A stretch of 64,000 bases of DNA, from the NCBI GenBank assembly GCA_964406505.1, contig CAYORX010000002.1, positions 62,001 to 126,000 on the forward strand. The letters run 5' to 3'. Source of the stretch: DTU015 sp964406505 (GTDB lineage Bacteria; Bacillota; Sulfobacillia; Fermentithermobacillales; Fermentithermobacillaceae). The notes beneath the pieces were generated by a model, which saw nothing but the letters and a program-made list of their open reading frames with translations, did not search any database and was not told where the DNA came from. Each line of letters starts with the position of its first letter. The stretch's first letter is position 1. Shown in pieces: positions 34,463 through 43,748 of the stretch. Made by a program: the position numbers and the translations under genes.

Positions 34463-35638
34463 ATGGATGTTCGTACCAAGGCACTTAATTTGCACAGAGA
34501 GAACAAAGGTAAAATCGAAATCAAAAGTAAAATAGAGGTCAAAGACAAAGATGATCTAGGTTTGGCGTATACTCCTGGAGTAGCCGAGCCTTGCAAAGAA
34601 ATTCACAAAGACAAAGAAAAAGTGTGGGAATATACTTTTAAGAGCAATATAATTGCCGTTGTAAGCGATGGAAGCGCAGTGTTAGGTTTAGGCAATATAG
34701 GTCCTGAGGCAGCCCTTCCGGTTATGGAAGGTAAGTGTGTTTTGTTTAAAACATTTGCTGGAGTGAATGCATTTCCTTTATGTTTAGATACTCAGGATAC
34801 TGACGAGATAGTTGAAACAGTAAAACGTGTGGCACCAACTATAGGGGGCGTTAATTTAGAAGATATAGCAGCACCCAGGTGTTTTGCCATTGAGGAAATG
34901 CTAAAAAAACAAATAGATATACCGGTTTTCCACGATGATCAGCACGGTACTGCGATAGTAGTTGCTGCCGGAATGATTAATGCACTGAAGGTAGTCAACA
35001 AAGAAATTTCGAATATAAAAACAGTGATAAATGGTGCAGGAGCAGCGGGAATTGCCATAAGCAAGTTGCTTTTAAACATGGGTGCGGGGAACATTGTTCT
35101 TTGTGATAGCAGAGGAGCAATTTATGATGGCCGCACAGAAGGGATGAACCCTTATAAAGAAGAAATCGCCAAGAAGACTAATCGCGAGAAAGCAAAAACT
35201 TTGGCCGAGGCTGTGAAAGATGCCGATGCTTTTATTGGTGTATCAGTAGCCGGGGCATTGACTCAAGATATGATAAAAACTATGGCTAAAGATTCTATTG
35301 TTTTAGCTATGGCTAATCCCATCCCTGAGATATATCCTGATGAAGCCAAGGCTGCTGGTGCTAAAGTAGTGGGCACGGGTCGCTCAGATTTTCCAAATCA
35401 GATAAATAATGTGTCAGCTTTCCCGGGAATTTTTAGGGGGACTCTAGATGTAAGGGCTAGCGACATCAACGAAGAAATGAAGATAGCTGCGGCTTATGCT
35501 CTGGCAGATCTTGTAAATGCAGATGAATTGTCGCCAGATTTCATTGTTACCGATGTATTTGATCCTAGAGTTGCGCCGGCCGTGGCTGAAGCCGTTGCCC
35601 AAGCTGCCAAAAAGACTGGCGTAGCACGTGTAGAATAA
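34463..35638 (+). CDS. NAD(P)-dependent malic enzyme
   Basis: Oxidatively decarboxylates malate to pyruvate and carbon dioxide. Conserved blocks: LGLAYTPGVAEPC near residue 31, VFHDDQHGTAIVVAAG near 155 with metal ligands, the nucleotide-binding GAGAAGIAISK near 192, and ANPIPEIYPDEA near 285. The 391 residues match the short bacterial type with no phosphotransacetylase extension. GGGGGGT precedes ATG 34463. It ends the aspartate-to-pyruvate run, and a strong palindrome at 35684-35707 closes the unit. NAD versus NADP preference is not readable. Confidence 0.9.
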   Translation: MDVRTKALNLHRENKGKIEIKSKIEVKDKDDLGLAYTPGVAEPCKEIHKDKEKVWEYTFKSNIIAVVSDGSAVLGLGNIGPEAALPVMEGKCVLFKTFAGVNAFPLCLDTQDTDEIVETVKRVAPTIGGVNLEDIAAPRCFAIEEMLKKQIDIPVFHDDQHGTAIVVAAGMINALKVVNKEISNIKTVINGAGAAGIAISKLLLNMGAGNIVLCDSRGAIYDGRTEGMNPYKEEIAKKTNREKAKTLAEAVKDADAFIGVSVAGALTQDMIKTMAKDSIVLAMANPIPEIYPDEAKAAGAKVVGTGRSDFPNQINNVSAFPGIFRGTLDVRASDINEEMKIAAAYALADLVNADELSPDFIVTDVFDPRVAPAVAEAVAQAAKKTGVARVE

Positions 35639-35681
35639 TGTTTGATTAAAAGTGTTAAAGTAAAGTCTATTTTAATGTAAA

Positions 35682-35710
35682 GGAGCACAAAGCATATGCT
35701 TTGTGCTTCC
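35682..35710. terminator. Bidirectional terminator, long perfect palindrome
   Basis: AGCACAAAGCAT with ATGCTTTGTGCT forms a perfect 24-base palindrome (35684-35707) directly against the trkH stop codon, serving the convergent malic enzyme and trkH units. Confidence 0.7.
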
Positions 35711-37144
35711 TCAATCTTTCCAAAAGGCAGGCGTCACGATAATCAGGGCGCTGAATATTTCTAGTCTACCTAGTAACATCATTAGAGCAAGTAGGATTTT
35801 ACCTGCGGCAGGGATATTTGCGTAGCTCGCCATCGGTCCTACTGAGCCCAGTCCGGGACCAACGTTACCCAATGTAGCGGCAACAGAAGATGCCGCGCTT
35901 AACAGATTTAAACCCATTGTTAACATGCAAAAGGTTCCAAAGACGAACAATCCAAGGTAAATCCCAATGAAGGCAATCACTTGATTTACAAGACCCTCGT
36001 CAATTATTTCTTCGTTGCGAATAGGCAAGACGGCTTTAGGGTGTAAAAACCGATACATTTCTCTATAAGCATGCTTGAAAAAGATCTGCCATCTTACTAC
36101 TTTAACAGAACCGCAAGTAGATCCTGTACATGCGCCAACAAACATTAGTACCAGCAAAACAGCTTTTGATATATCGGGCCAAGTGTTAAAATCTGAAGTT
36201 GCATAGCCTGTAGTTGTTGCAATGGTTATAACATGAAAAGTGCTTTCGCTAAGCGCTTTTCCAGGTGAATATATGTTAACTAATGTTAAAGACAGAAACA
36301 AGATTGCGAGTAGCGTAATGTTGGTGTAAGCACGTAGTTCACGGTTTCGGAAAAATGCCCGGAGATCCTTTCCAGAAAACATGTCGTAATACAGTGAGAA
36401 ATTAATGCCTGCAGCAAAAGTAAAAATCGTTGTAGTAAGTGCTATTGGGACAGAGTTATAAGCGCCAATGCTTTTTGCTTTGTTAGAAAACCCGCCGGTT
36501 GCAATAGTTCCGAACGAATGTATAAGTGCATCAAAAACACTCATGCCTAGTAAACGCAGAAGTATGGTTTGAAACAAAGTCATAGCCGCGTATATAATTA
36601 AAAGCATTTTAGCAGTTTCTTGAATTTTTGGTTTTAGCCGCTCTGCTTGTATTCCGGGTACTTCTGCTCTAAACAATCTTGAGCCGCTAATACCAAATCG
36701 TGGAATGAGTGCCAATGAAATGACGATGATTCCCATTCCCCCAAGCCAATGAAGTAAGCTTCTCCAAAATAAAATGCCAGGTGGTTGCATTTCTACATCA
36801 GTGATGACAGTAGCCCCCGTAGTTGTAAAACCTGACATGGCTTCAAATAATGCATCAGGCAATTTAGTGAATGTTCCGGCAACTAGAAACGGTATGGAAC
36901 CTGCAAAAGAACAAAGTAGCCATCCTCCTGACACAATAATAGCGGATTCACGGAATTTAATGTCACCATTGACGGGAGTTCGGCTTAAGAATAAACCTGG
37001 TAAGGCTGTCATCAAGATCGATATCAGAAAAGCTGAACTGTCGTTTGATCTAAACCAAAGGGAACACAGTAGGGGGAGGGACATCGATGCCGCAATAAAA
37101 CATAACAGCAAACCCATTGCTCGCATTATTGCTTTAGTATTCAT
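35711..37144 (-). CDS. trkH: TrkH-type potassium uptake channel subunit
   Basis: Membrane subunit of the Trk/Ktr potassium uptake system, 477 residues. The four selectivity-filter loops can be read: SGFTTTGATV near 107, GTIATGGFSN near 213, ATTTGYATSD near 308 and ATLGNVGPGLG near 429, giving the four-fold pseudo-repeat of the family. AGGTGA lies about 13 bases before ATG 37144, a long spacing. It begins 29 bases after the trkA gene and is co-transcribed with it. Confidence 0.92.
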   Translation of the reverse strand: MNTKAIMRAMGLLLCFIAASMSLPLLCSLWFRSNDSSAFLISILMTALPGLFLSRTPVNGDIKFRESAIIVSGGWLLCSFAGSIPFLVAGTFTKLPDALFEAMSGFTTTGATVITDVEMQPPGILFWRSLLHWLGGMGIIVISLALIPRFGISGSRLFRAEVPGIQAERLKPKIQETAKMLLIIYAAMTLFQTILLRLLGMSVFDALIHSFGTIATGGFSNKAKSIGAYNSVPIALTTTIFTFAAGINFSLYYDMFSGKDLRAFFRNRELRAYTNITLLAILFLSLTLVNIYSPGKALSESTFHVITIATTTGYATSDFNTWPDISKAVLLVLMFVGACTGSTCGSVKVVRWQIFFKHAYREMYRFLHPKAVLPIRNEEIIDEGLVNQVIAFIGIYLGLFVFGTFCMLTMGLNLLSAASSVAATLGNVGPGLGSVGPMASYANIPAAGKILLALMMLLGRLEIFSALIIVTPAFWKD

Positions 37145-37173
37145 GCTTATTCGTGTTCACCTACCAGCCGGAT

Positions 37174-38532
37174 TTATAGGCCCAGTGCTTTACGTACACC
37201 TGGTATTGATTTTTGCAATGCAAATGCAACTACTTTATCACCTGGCATTATTTGATCATGTCCGCTCGGAATGATGGTTTCATTGTTACGAACAAGTACT
37301 CCAATCAGCGCATGTTTGGGAAAATTAACCGACTTAAGTGGTTTGCGTGTGATAGGTGCATATTTAGATATTTTAGCTTCTAGCACTGTAGCCCTACCTT
37401 GTTTGAGAAATGCTATGTCTAACAATTTGTCCTTTTGTAGAAGTTTTAGTATAGTGCCAGCCACTATTAATCGTGGGACGACCGTTGCACCGACTCCAAT
37501 AGCGTCTGCGATTGGACCGTATTCTTCACGCTCAAGTGTAATTATGGTTTCTTTTACTCCAAGGCGATTGGCTAGCAGGGCAGCCATAATATTGGTTTCA
37601 TCGCAACTAGTAGCGGCGACAAAAGCGTCAACATTTTTGATGTTTTCGTCGCCTAACAGATCAGGATTTGTACCGTCTCCTTGAATAACTAAGGTGTGGG
37701 AAAGGTTTTCTGCAAGCCATCGGGCTCTATTCATATCTTTTTCAATTAATTTGAGTGAAAGCCCATTGATTCGCATGGCTTCAAGAGTTTGACATGTATG
37801 AAAGCCCTTTTCGCCCCCGCCAACGATTACAATTCTTTTTGTTTTTGCCTGAATGTGTTTTGTCAAAATGTTTGATACCATAGAGTCTTTCTTTAGGGAT
37901 TGGGAGTTTTCTAATACGTAAATATGGTCTCCTGGTTCAAGACGTGTTTTGCCATCGGGAATAAGCAAGTCACCATCGCGATCAACTGCTACAATTAGAC
38001 AATGTTTAAGGTTGAGAGTTTCAAGCGTTTTACCACACAATGCAGGAGTGGACGAATTGAGTTTGAATCCTAAAACATCTACAGTACCGTCTACAAATCG
38101 ATGAACTTCAGTAGCCGCAGGCATGCTAAGTAAGTCGACAATTTCTCTAGCAGCAAGTCGTTCAGGGTGTATCATGATATCAACGCCCGGCCGGTTTTTT
38201 ACCAGCGCTTGATAACCTATGCTATATTCGGGGTTACGTACTCTTGCAACTGTTGTTGGAACTCCGTAATGTTTAGCGGTTAGGCAAGCTAAAATATTCA
38301 CTTCATCACGGCCTGTTACCGCTATAACCATGTTAGCTATTTTTATACCTGCTTGCTCAAGCACTTTAGGTGCGGCTCCGTTACCACGAATCGCCATTAC
38401 GTCAAGAACTTCTTGGGCAGGTTTTAATTTTTGGGGATCGATGTCAACAATTACCACGTCGTGGGATTCTTGAACTAACTGTTTTGCTACCCTAAAGCCT
38501 ACTTTACCGGTTCCAAGAACAATAATGTACAT
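37174..38532 (-). CDS. trkA: TrkA potassium uptake regulatory subunit
   Basis: Peripheral NAD(H)/nucleotide-binding regulator of TrkH, 452 residues. Two RCK_N Rossmann domains are visible, IIVLGTGKVGFRVAKQL at residue 2 and RIVIVGGGEKGFHTCQTL near 231, each followed by an RCK_C region. This tandem layout is that of TrkA rather than the single-RCK KtrA. AAGGTGG precedes ATG 38532. It is the first gene of the trkA-trkH unit. Confidence 0.92.
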   Translation of the reverse strand: MYIIVLGTGKVGFRVAKQLVQESHDVVIVDIDPQKLKPAQEVLDVMAIRGNGAAPKVLEQAGIKIANMVIAVTGRDEVNILACLTAKHYGVPTTVARVRNPEYSIGYQALVKNRPGVDIMIHPERLAAREIVDLLSMPAATEVHRFVDGTVDVLGFKLNSSTPALCGKTLETLNLKHCLIVAVDRDGDLLIPDGKTRLEPGDHIYVLENSQSLKKDSMVSNILTKHIQAKTKRIVIVGGGEKGFHTCQTLEAMRINGLSLKLIEKDMNRARWLAENLSHTLVIQGDGTNPDLLGDENIKNVDAFVAATSCDETNIMAALLANRLGVKETIITLEREEYGPIADAIGVGATVVPRLIVAGTILKLLQKDKLLDIAFLKQGRATVLEAKISKYAPITRKPLKSVNFPKHALIGVLVRNNETIIPSGHDQIMPGDKVVAFALQKSIPGVRKALGL

Positions 38533-38587
38533 GGAAGTGTTCCACCTTTCAGTGGGTCTTATGTTTGTAGTATAGCATTGAAAATCA

Positions 38588-38619
38588 AGGGACGGTTTGA
38601 ATATGCAAAAACCGCCCCT
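38588..38619 (-). terminator. Terminator after the NamZ-like gene
   Basis: AGGGACGGTTT (38588-38598) pairs with AAACCGCCCCT (38609-38619) with one mismatch; on the minus strand it is followed by a T-rich TTGATTTTC. Confidence 0.6.
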
Positions 38620-38639
38620 AAATGTAGTGATGTTGTGAG

Positions 38640-40220
38640 TTATTGGGAAACTATGGCTAAGCGGTTATCTTTGTCCCACGTTATGTCGGCGCCTAAATAT
38701 TCTCCCACATATCGCAAAGGAATCATGGTACGACTATTTTTTATAACAGGCACGGTATCCATAATGTGCTTAATTCCATTTACTACTATGGTAGAGTTAC
38801 CGATTTGCAGTTCGATTTTTGAATCACCATATTCAATCGTAACCAGTTCATATTCTGGCTCCCATTCAACCGTTGCCCCCATGGCTTCGGTAATTGCGCG
38901 CACCGGGGCCATAGTTCTGTCGTTGCTGTCAATATATGGGGCGGAATCGAGAAACAAAGGCGTATTGTTAACCACAACACCCACATGTCCTAGGTTTCCT
39001 GCATATAAATGCGTATATCCATATATTAGATATTGTTCCCGCAATTTTTTAAACTCTTCTAATTCTGGTTGATATCGGCGTTCCATTTCTTCGGGAGAAA
39101 GTTTATGCTCGAGCCATTGTCCTACTCGGTTAGTACCCATTATTTTGTCGAACATAACTATATCCTTTTTGGTACTTTTAGGCACGGAGAAATTATTCAA
39201 TTGTTTCGCGTAAGCGAGCGCGTAAAGCCCGGTTTTGGCGGGATTGAATTGATGATAATCAGTGATTTGAAGTTTTACCCCTCCTAGGCTGCCTCTATCA
39301 TCAGGTATGAAGTTAACCCCCGGAAGGTTAGCTTGATTAAGCTTTTGGGCAAAACGGTCAGAATCGATGCCTGCTCCGCCTATCCACTTAAATTTGTCGA
39401 GTTGGCGAATTCCAGTTCCTTCTCCTAGACCTGTGGCCATATAGCCGAATACTGAATCTATGTCCGGAATATTGGGTGATGTAGCGATCCATTCAAGTCC
39501 GGTGTCTTGATAGATCATATCGCGAGTGTAGCCTTCCATAGGTATCACTCGTAAATCAACGTTGATGTTTCGGTTGAAAAATTTTGCAACTTCACCAACG
39601 GTCATTCCATGGGCCATAGGAAGGTTGTCAACTCCCACAAAGGTTTTATAATAATCTTCAAGCACTGGTGCGTCTACGATTTCACACCCCACGGGGTTGG
39701 GGCGGTCAAGTACGATTACGGTCTTACCGTATTCTTTTGCCGCTTCCATAGCGTATTGTAGCGTAGATATGTATGTATAAGTTCGAGAGCCGATGTCTTG
39801 CACATCGTAGATCAAGACTTCAACATCTTTTAGCATGTTTTCTGTAGGCTTACGGGTGGCACCGTATAGACTATATATAGGTATATTTAACTCTGGATGG
39901 GTCTTAGTTTCTACCTGATGCCCCGCTTTAGCTTGGCCGTCAATACCGTGTTCAGGACCAAATAGGGCTACGAGGTTCACGAATGGATCGTTAGCGAGTA
40001 TATCTATAGTACTTTGACCTTTACGGTTAACTCCGCTTTGGTTGGTAATTAATCCAACCCGTTTTCCGTTGATAAGATGATGATAGCGACTGTACAACAC
40101 TTCATTACCGAGTTTGAATTCAAATAAGACCTGTTTGCGGTTGTCATGTGCTTGAGCGAAAATGCTTAAAGAAGAAAGCAATATTGCTGCAAGCGTTAGG
40201 CATAATATCGTTTTGCGCAT
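38640..40220 (-). CDS. NamZ-type exo-muramidase (DUF1343) with C-terminal stalk domain
   Basis: Secreted protein of 526 residues. A signal peptide covers about residues 1-24. The body (about 35-390) is DUF1343, the family of NamZ exo-beta-N-acetylmuramidase, with VGLITNQSGVN near 56, LFGPEHGIDG near 87, YDVQDIGSRTYTYI near 138 and VLDRPNPVG near 170. The last 110 residues form a copper-amine-oxidase-N-like stalk domain, recognised from APVRAITEAMGATVEWEP and MIPLRYVGEYLGADITW. AAGGAG precedes ATG 40220, inside a longer frame. The stalk domain probably anchors or positions the enzyme at the wall. It likely recycles peptidoglycan sugars. Confidence 0.88.
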   Translation of the reverse strand: MRKTILCLTLAAILLSSLSIFAQAHDNRKQVLFEFKLGNEVLYSRYHHLINGKRVGLITNQSGVNRKGQSTIDILANDPFVNLVALFGPEHGIDGQAKAGHQVETKTHPELNIPIYSLYGATRKPTENMLKDVEVLIYDVQDIGSRTYTYISTLQYAMEAAKEYGKTVIVLDRPNPVGCEIVDAPVLEDYYKTFVGVDNLPMAHGMTVGEVAKFFNRNINVDLRVIPMEGYTRDMIYQDTGLEWIATSPNIPDIDSVFGYMATGLGEGTGIRQLDKFKWIGGAGIDSDRFAQKLNQANLPGVNFIPDDRGSLGGVKLQITDYHQFNPAKTGLYALAYAKQLNNFSVPKSTKKDIVMFDKIMGTNRVGQWLEHKLSPEEMERRYQPELEEFKKLREQYLIYGYTHLYAGNLGHVGVVVNNTPLFLDSAPYIDSNDRTMAPVRAITEAMGATVEWEPEYELVTIEYGDSKIELQIGNSTIVVNGIKHIMDTVPVIKNSRTMIPLRYVGEYLGADITWDKDNRLAIVSQ

Positions 40221-40331
40221 TTTTTGTCTCCTTCTTGTTGTGTCATGGTATTGTAATATTGACGTCAAACATGGTAACTAAGTTCCATTTTGTCTTTTCC
40301 ATCATTTGAGTGCTAGATTTTCTTTGGTGCT

Positions 40332-42110
40332 CTAAGGCTTCCAAATCGTTAATATTAATGTAGCACCAATTGATAAAACCATTATTGACAAAGGCAATCC
40401 TAATTTCCAATAATCGGTGAATTTGTATCCGCCTGGTCCCATTACTAACATATTGGACTGATGACCAATTGGACTCAAAAAGGCTGAGGACGCAGCTATA
40501 CAAACCCCAACCAAGTATGGGTCCGGAGAAACTCCGATAGATCTTGCTAAACTAAGCGCTATAGGCCCCATAAGCACGGCAGTTCCTGTACCGCTGATTA
40601 AGTTCGTTATGATCATTGTGATCGTCATTAAGATAACCAACATCCAAGTTGGTGGAATGAAACTTGACAATCTCATGAGCATGCTTGCAAGTGTGTCTGA
40701 AGCCCCGCTTGATTGCAGTGCGCTCCCTAACGGTAATAACGTGCCCAGCAATAGAATCGTAGACCACTCTATAGACTCATAAAATTCCCTAGGGGTTATG
40801 GTTTTAAAAAGCACAAGCATGATTGCAACAGTTGAGAAGGCTATTTGCACAGGGAGTAGGCCTAAGGTAGTTGCAAAAATTCCCGCTGTGAAAAGGGCCA
40901 AGGGTAGATATTGCTTGGTTTTTTTAACCTCAACCTTGATGTCTACACTTCTTTCGGCTAAAGGCAGACAACTCAATTTGTGATATATATCTTGGAGAAT
41001 GCTGCGAGGTGCCTGTAGCAACAAGATGTCACCCGATTTAAAACGGAATGATTTTAGCCGAGCGATAGAAAGCTGCCCTTTACGAGAAACAGCAATTAGG
41101 TTTACATTATATCTATTTCTAAGTTTAATTTCTAAGGCAGTTCTTCCTATCAGCAAAGAATCATCTCTTAGCACCACTTCTATGAGGGAAAATTCATTGG
41201 ATTTCAAAAACGGAACTGATTTTAAAAAGTCTAATTTGGCTCCTTTAAGAGAGAGCCCAGTTCTGTTTATAAGTTCCGGTAAATCATCCGTTTTTACGAT
41301 TAAAACATCACCAATCAAAAGCCTTTCGTTTGCTTTTGGAATAATTATTTTATATTTGTCCCTAACGATACTTAAAACCTGAACTTCAGTCTTAAATAAT
41401 TCGTGAAAATCTCGTATTCTTTTGCCTACAACTTTTGATTTATTAGTTATAACCACTTCAGACAGATATTCTCCAATATTAAATAAACCTTCTTCGTTCC
41501 GGGTTTTTCTTTGCGGAATTATTTTGGTACCTAAAAGGGTGGTGAATCCTATACCTATGATTACCATAGTAATTCCTACGGGTGTAAATTCGAAAAAATT
41601 AAAAGGCAAGCCACCGTTTTGGGTGCGATAATTAGATACGATAAGGTTTGGTGGAGTACCTATTATGGTTGTCATGCCGCCCAACAAAGAAGCGAAGGCT
41701 ACAGGCATTAAAAATTTTGATGGTGACTCTTTCTCGTCCTTTGCAACTCTTAATGCAACAGGCAAGATTAAAGCTAGAGCACCTACGTTATTCATGAAAG
41801 CGGATAAAAAGGCGGTTGCTATCATTAATCCAGTTAATTTCAAATGGACATTTTTCGATTTGTTATTTACAAAGACAACCAAGTCTTCAATTATTCCAGA
41901 TTTTATTATGGCGGCACTTATGACTAGCACCGAAGCTACGGTGATTACCGCAGGATGACCGAACCCAGAAAATGTCTCTTCGGGACTGATTATGCCGGTT
42001 ATAGCTAGTAACAGCAAACCCGATATGGAGATAAATTCGTATCTGATTCTGCCGTCGATAAACAAAAGTAATGTTAACACTATTACCGAAAACACTATAA
42101 ATTGATGCAT
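40332..42110 (-). CDS. SLC13 family permease with two TrkA-C domains
   Basis: Membrane carrier of 592 residues in the SLC13/ArsB-like group, with hydrophobic helices at 1-180 and 390-590 and two cytoplasmic RCK_C (TrkA-C) domains in between (about 205-370). FMNNVGALALILPVALR near 107 and GTPPNLIVSNYR near 155 match the first half; TNLISGTGTAVLMGP near 525 and FLSPIGHQSNMLVMG near 560 the second. Members carry sulfate, dicarboxylates or other anions; the substrate cannot be told here. AGGGGGA precedes ATG 42110. The gene is not closely linked to its neighbours. Confidence 0.87.
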   Translation of the reverse strand: MHQFIVFSVIVLTLLLFIDGRIRYEFISISGLLLLAITGIISPEETFSGFGHPAVITVASVLVISAAIIKSGIIEDLVVFVNNKSKNVHLKLTGLMIATAFLSAFMNNVGALALILPVALRVAKDEKESPSKFLMPVAFASLLGGMTTIIGTPPNLIVSNYRTQNGGLPFNFFEFTPVGITMVIIGIGFTTLLGTKIIPQRKTRNEEGLFNIGEYLSEVVITNKSKVVGKRIRDFHELFKTEVQVLSIVRDKYKIIIPKANERLLIGDVLIVKTDDLPELINRTGLSLKGAKLDFLKSVPFLKSNEFSLIEVVLRDDSLLIGRTALEIKLRNRYNVNLIAVSRKGQLSIARLKSFRFKSGDILLLQAPRSILQDIYHKLSCLPLAERSVDIKVEVKKTKQYLPLALFTAGIFATTLGLLPVQIAFSTVAIMLVLFKTITPREFYESIEWSTILLLGTLLPLGSALQSSGASDTLASMLMRLSSFIPPTWMLVILMTITMIITNLISGTGTAVLMGPIALSLARSIGVSPDPYLVGVCIAASSAFLSPIGHQSNMLVMGPGGYKFTDYWKLGLPLSIMVLSIGATLILTIWKP

Positions 42111-42306
42111 GTAATTCCCCCTGTTTTGTCTGAATTCGCGAATTATCAGATAAGATTATCGGTGGTATTAGCGAAAACATGGCTAGCGCTGTTCATTATA
42201 AACTGAGTTTTAGGTTGAGACAACAATTGAACATAAACTTTTAGAAGATTGTGTTTTTTATAAAAGTTACAAGATTTGCCCGTAACCGAAGATAATGTTA
42301 GCGAGA

Positions 42307-42753
42307 TTACACGGAATTATCTTTTTGACAGTCTGGGCACAATCCGTACAGATACACTGCAAAAGCCTTAATAATAAACCCATTGCTTTCTTCTGAAAAT
42401 TTTTTAGGTTCAAAGGGATTTGAAACGTCATATATTTTACCACAGTTTTGGCATAGAAAATGGCTATGAGGTTCAGGATTTGGGTCAATATGTTTTCTGG
42501 TTGGATCGATAGCAAGTTCTTGGACCACTTTTTTACGTACCAACTCATCTAAAGTATTGTACACGGTACCTAAAGAAAGTGAAGGCATATTTGGCTTTAG
42601 GGCTTGATAGATTTGCTCGGCAGAAGGATGGGAGATATTACCGTCTAAAAAATCCATAATAGCTACCCTTTGAGGAGTAGCGCGCAGGCCTATTCGCTTG
42701 AGTTTTTTTAACGAATTTGACATACGGTTTTCCTGTTTCTTTTTTTGTTTCAT
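42307..42753 (-). CDS. perR: PerR-type Fur family peroxide regulator
   Basis: Fur-family metalloregulator of 148 residues. A winged helix covers about 12-85 (RATPQRVAIMDFLDGN, TVYNTLDELVRKK), followed by the metal and dimer domain with HSHFLCQNCG and a C-terminal CPDC, the structural zinc site. The role as PerR is inferred from the neighbouring peroxiredoxin gene, whose promoter carries a near-perfect PerR box. GGAGGTGA precedes ATG 42753; the longer frame from 42816 has no ribosome site. A Fur or Zur role is the alternative. Confidence 0.85.
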   Translation of the reverse strand: MKQKKKQENRMSNSLKKLKRIGLRATPQRVAIMDFLDGNISHPSAEQIYQALKPNMPSLSLGTVYNTLDELVRKKVVQELAIDPTRKHIDPNPEPHSHFLCQNCGKIYDVSNPFEPKKFSEESNGFIIKAFAVYLYGLCPDCQKDNSV

Positions 42754-42794
42754 TTTTAGTTCACCTCCGAGAAGAAGATTGATTACTATTAAGA

Positions 42795-42823
42795 GTTCTA
42801 TGCTTTGTTTGAGCAAAAGTCAA
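42795..42823 (-). promoter_or_regulatory. Candidate sigma-A promoter of perR
   Basis: On the minus strand TTGACT (42818-42823), 17-base spacer, TAGAAC (42795-42800). Confidence 0.5.
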
Positions 42824-42866
42824 TTCACGATTTTCAATTACATATGCTTAAACTTACCAGCAAGAA

Positions 42867-42891
42867 GAAACCCTCGCTAAGCAAGGGTTTC
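42867..42891 (-). terminator. Terminator after the peroxiredoxin gene
   Basis: GAAACCCT (42867-42874) with AGGGTTTC (42884-42891); on the minus strand the stem is followed by TTCTT. It separates the peroxiredoxin gene from perR. Confidence 0.7.
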
Positions 42892-42917
42892 CCATATACA
42901 AGTATAGTATTTGGGGC

Positions 42918-43577
42918 TTAAAGTTTCTTGTGGCAGAACCACCAGTCAAAACAGTTTTCAGTACCAACTCTAGATTTCAATCCTTTTTCGTCCGTTGGAG
43001 GTGGTAGGATTACCGAGTCGCCTATAATTTCGTTATCGGGCCAGTTAGCGGGTATGGCTACATTATGAATATCCGCTAACTGGAAAGCCTTTAGTATGCG
43101 TAAGATCTCTTCAACACTCCGACCGATTTCTTGGGGATAATATAGTATCAACCTCGTTATCCCTTTTGGATCTACCAAGAACACAGCCCGTACGGTACTA
43201 GATCCCTTAGCAGGATGCACCATTCCTAATTGATTCGCTATTCGACCAGTATCCGCGATTATGGGGAAAGGAATTTCTACATCTAATTCGTCTTCGATCC
43301 ATTCAACCCACTTGAGATGCGAAAAAACTTGATCCATAGACATACCTATAAGGTCGCAATTGAGTTTCTGAAAATCTTCGTTTCTTTTTGCGAAGGACAC
43401 AAATTCTGTAGTACATACAGGTGTAAAATCCGCAGGATGGCTAAAAAGCATGAACCATTTTTCTTTATAATCATGAGGTATGTGTTTGGGCCCATGAGTA
43501 GTTTCTACTGAAAGATCTGGAAATTTTTCTCCTAGTAACGGCATACGCTGGATAGATTTGTTAGATATATCTGACAC
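42918..43577 (-). CDS. Peroxiredoxin (Prx6/AhpC family)
   Basis: Thiol peroxidase reducing hydrogen peroxide and organic peroxides. The peroxidatic cysteine is in DFTPVCTTEF near residue 56. The long C-terminal part (to 219) with a further cysteine in ENCFDWWFCHKKL matches archaeal and clostridial Prx6-type enzymes. The start is GTG 43577 with GGAGGGGG before it. Its promoter (43622-43650) overlaps a PerR operator, and the perR gene lies directly downstream, so peroxide induction through PerR is likely. Confidence 0.9.
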   Translation of the reverse strand: MSDISNKSIQRMPLLGEKFPDLSVETTHGPKHIPHDYKEKWFMLFSHPADFTPVCTTEFVSFAKRNEDFQKLNCDLIGMSMDQVFSHLKWVEWIEDELDVEIPFPIIADTGRIANQLGMVHPAKGSSTVRAVFLVDPKGITRLILYYPQEIGRSVEEILRILKAFQLADIHNVAIPANWPDNEIIGDSVILPPPTDEKGLKSRVGTENCFDWWFCHKKL

Positions 43578-43607
43578 AGTATCCCCCTCCTAATAATTGT
43601 TCCTATC

Positions 43608-43622
43608 TTATAATCATTCTAA
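43608..43622 (-). promoter_or_regulatory. PerR box
   Basis: TTATAATCATTCTAA matches the PerR consensus TTATAATNATTATAA at every fixed position but one. It begins at the edge of the -10 box, a position that blocks transcription. Confidence 0.8.
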
Positions 43623-43650
43623 ATATAAATCAAATCTAGGCTTGTGTCAA
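43622..43650 (-). promoter_or_regulatory. Consensus sigma-A promoter of the peroxiredoxin gene
   Basis: On the minus strand a perfect -35 TTGACA (43645-43650), 17-base spacer and -10 TATATT (43622-43627). One of the clearest promoters in the window. Confidence 0.8.
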
Positions 43651-43748
43651 GCAGAATTTGGCTAATTTTACAGGCGGACTTCAGTTGGATATAAAATCAG
43701 CATTACCCACAGGATAATTAAATTGAGGTTCATATGGTAAGAGGCTTT

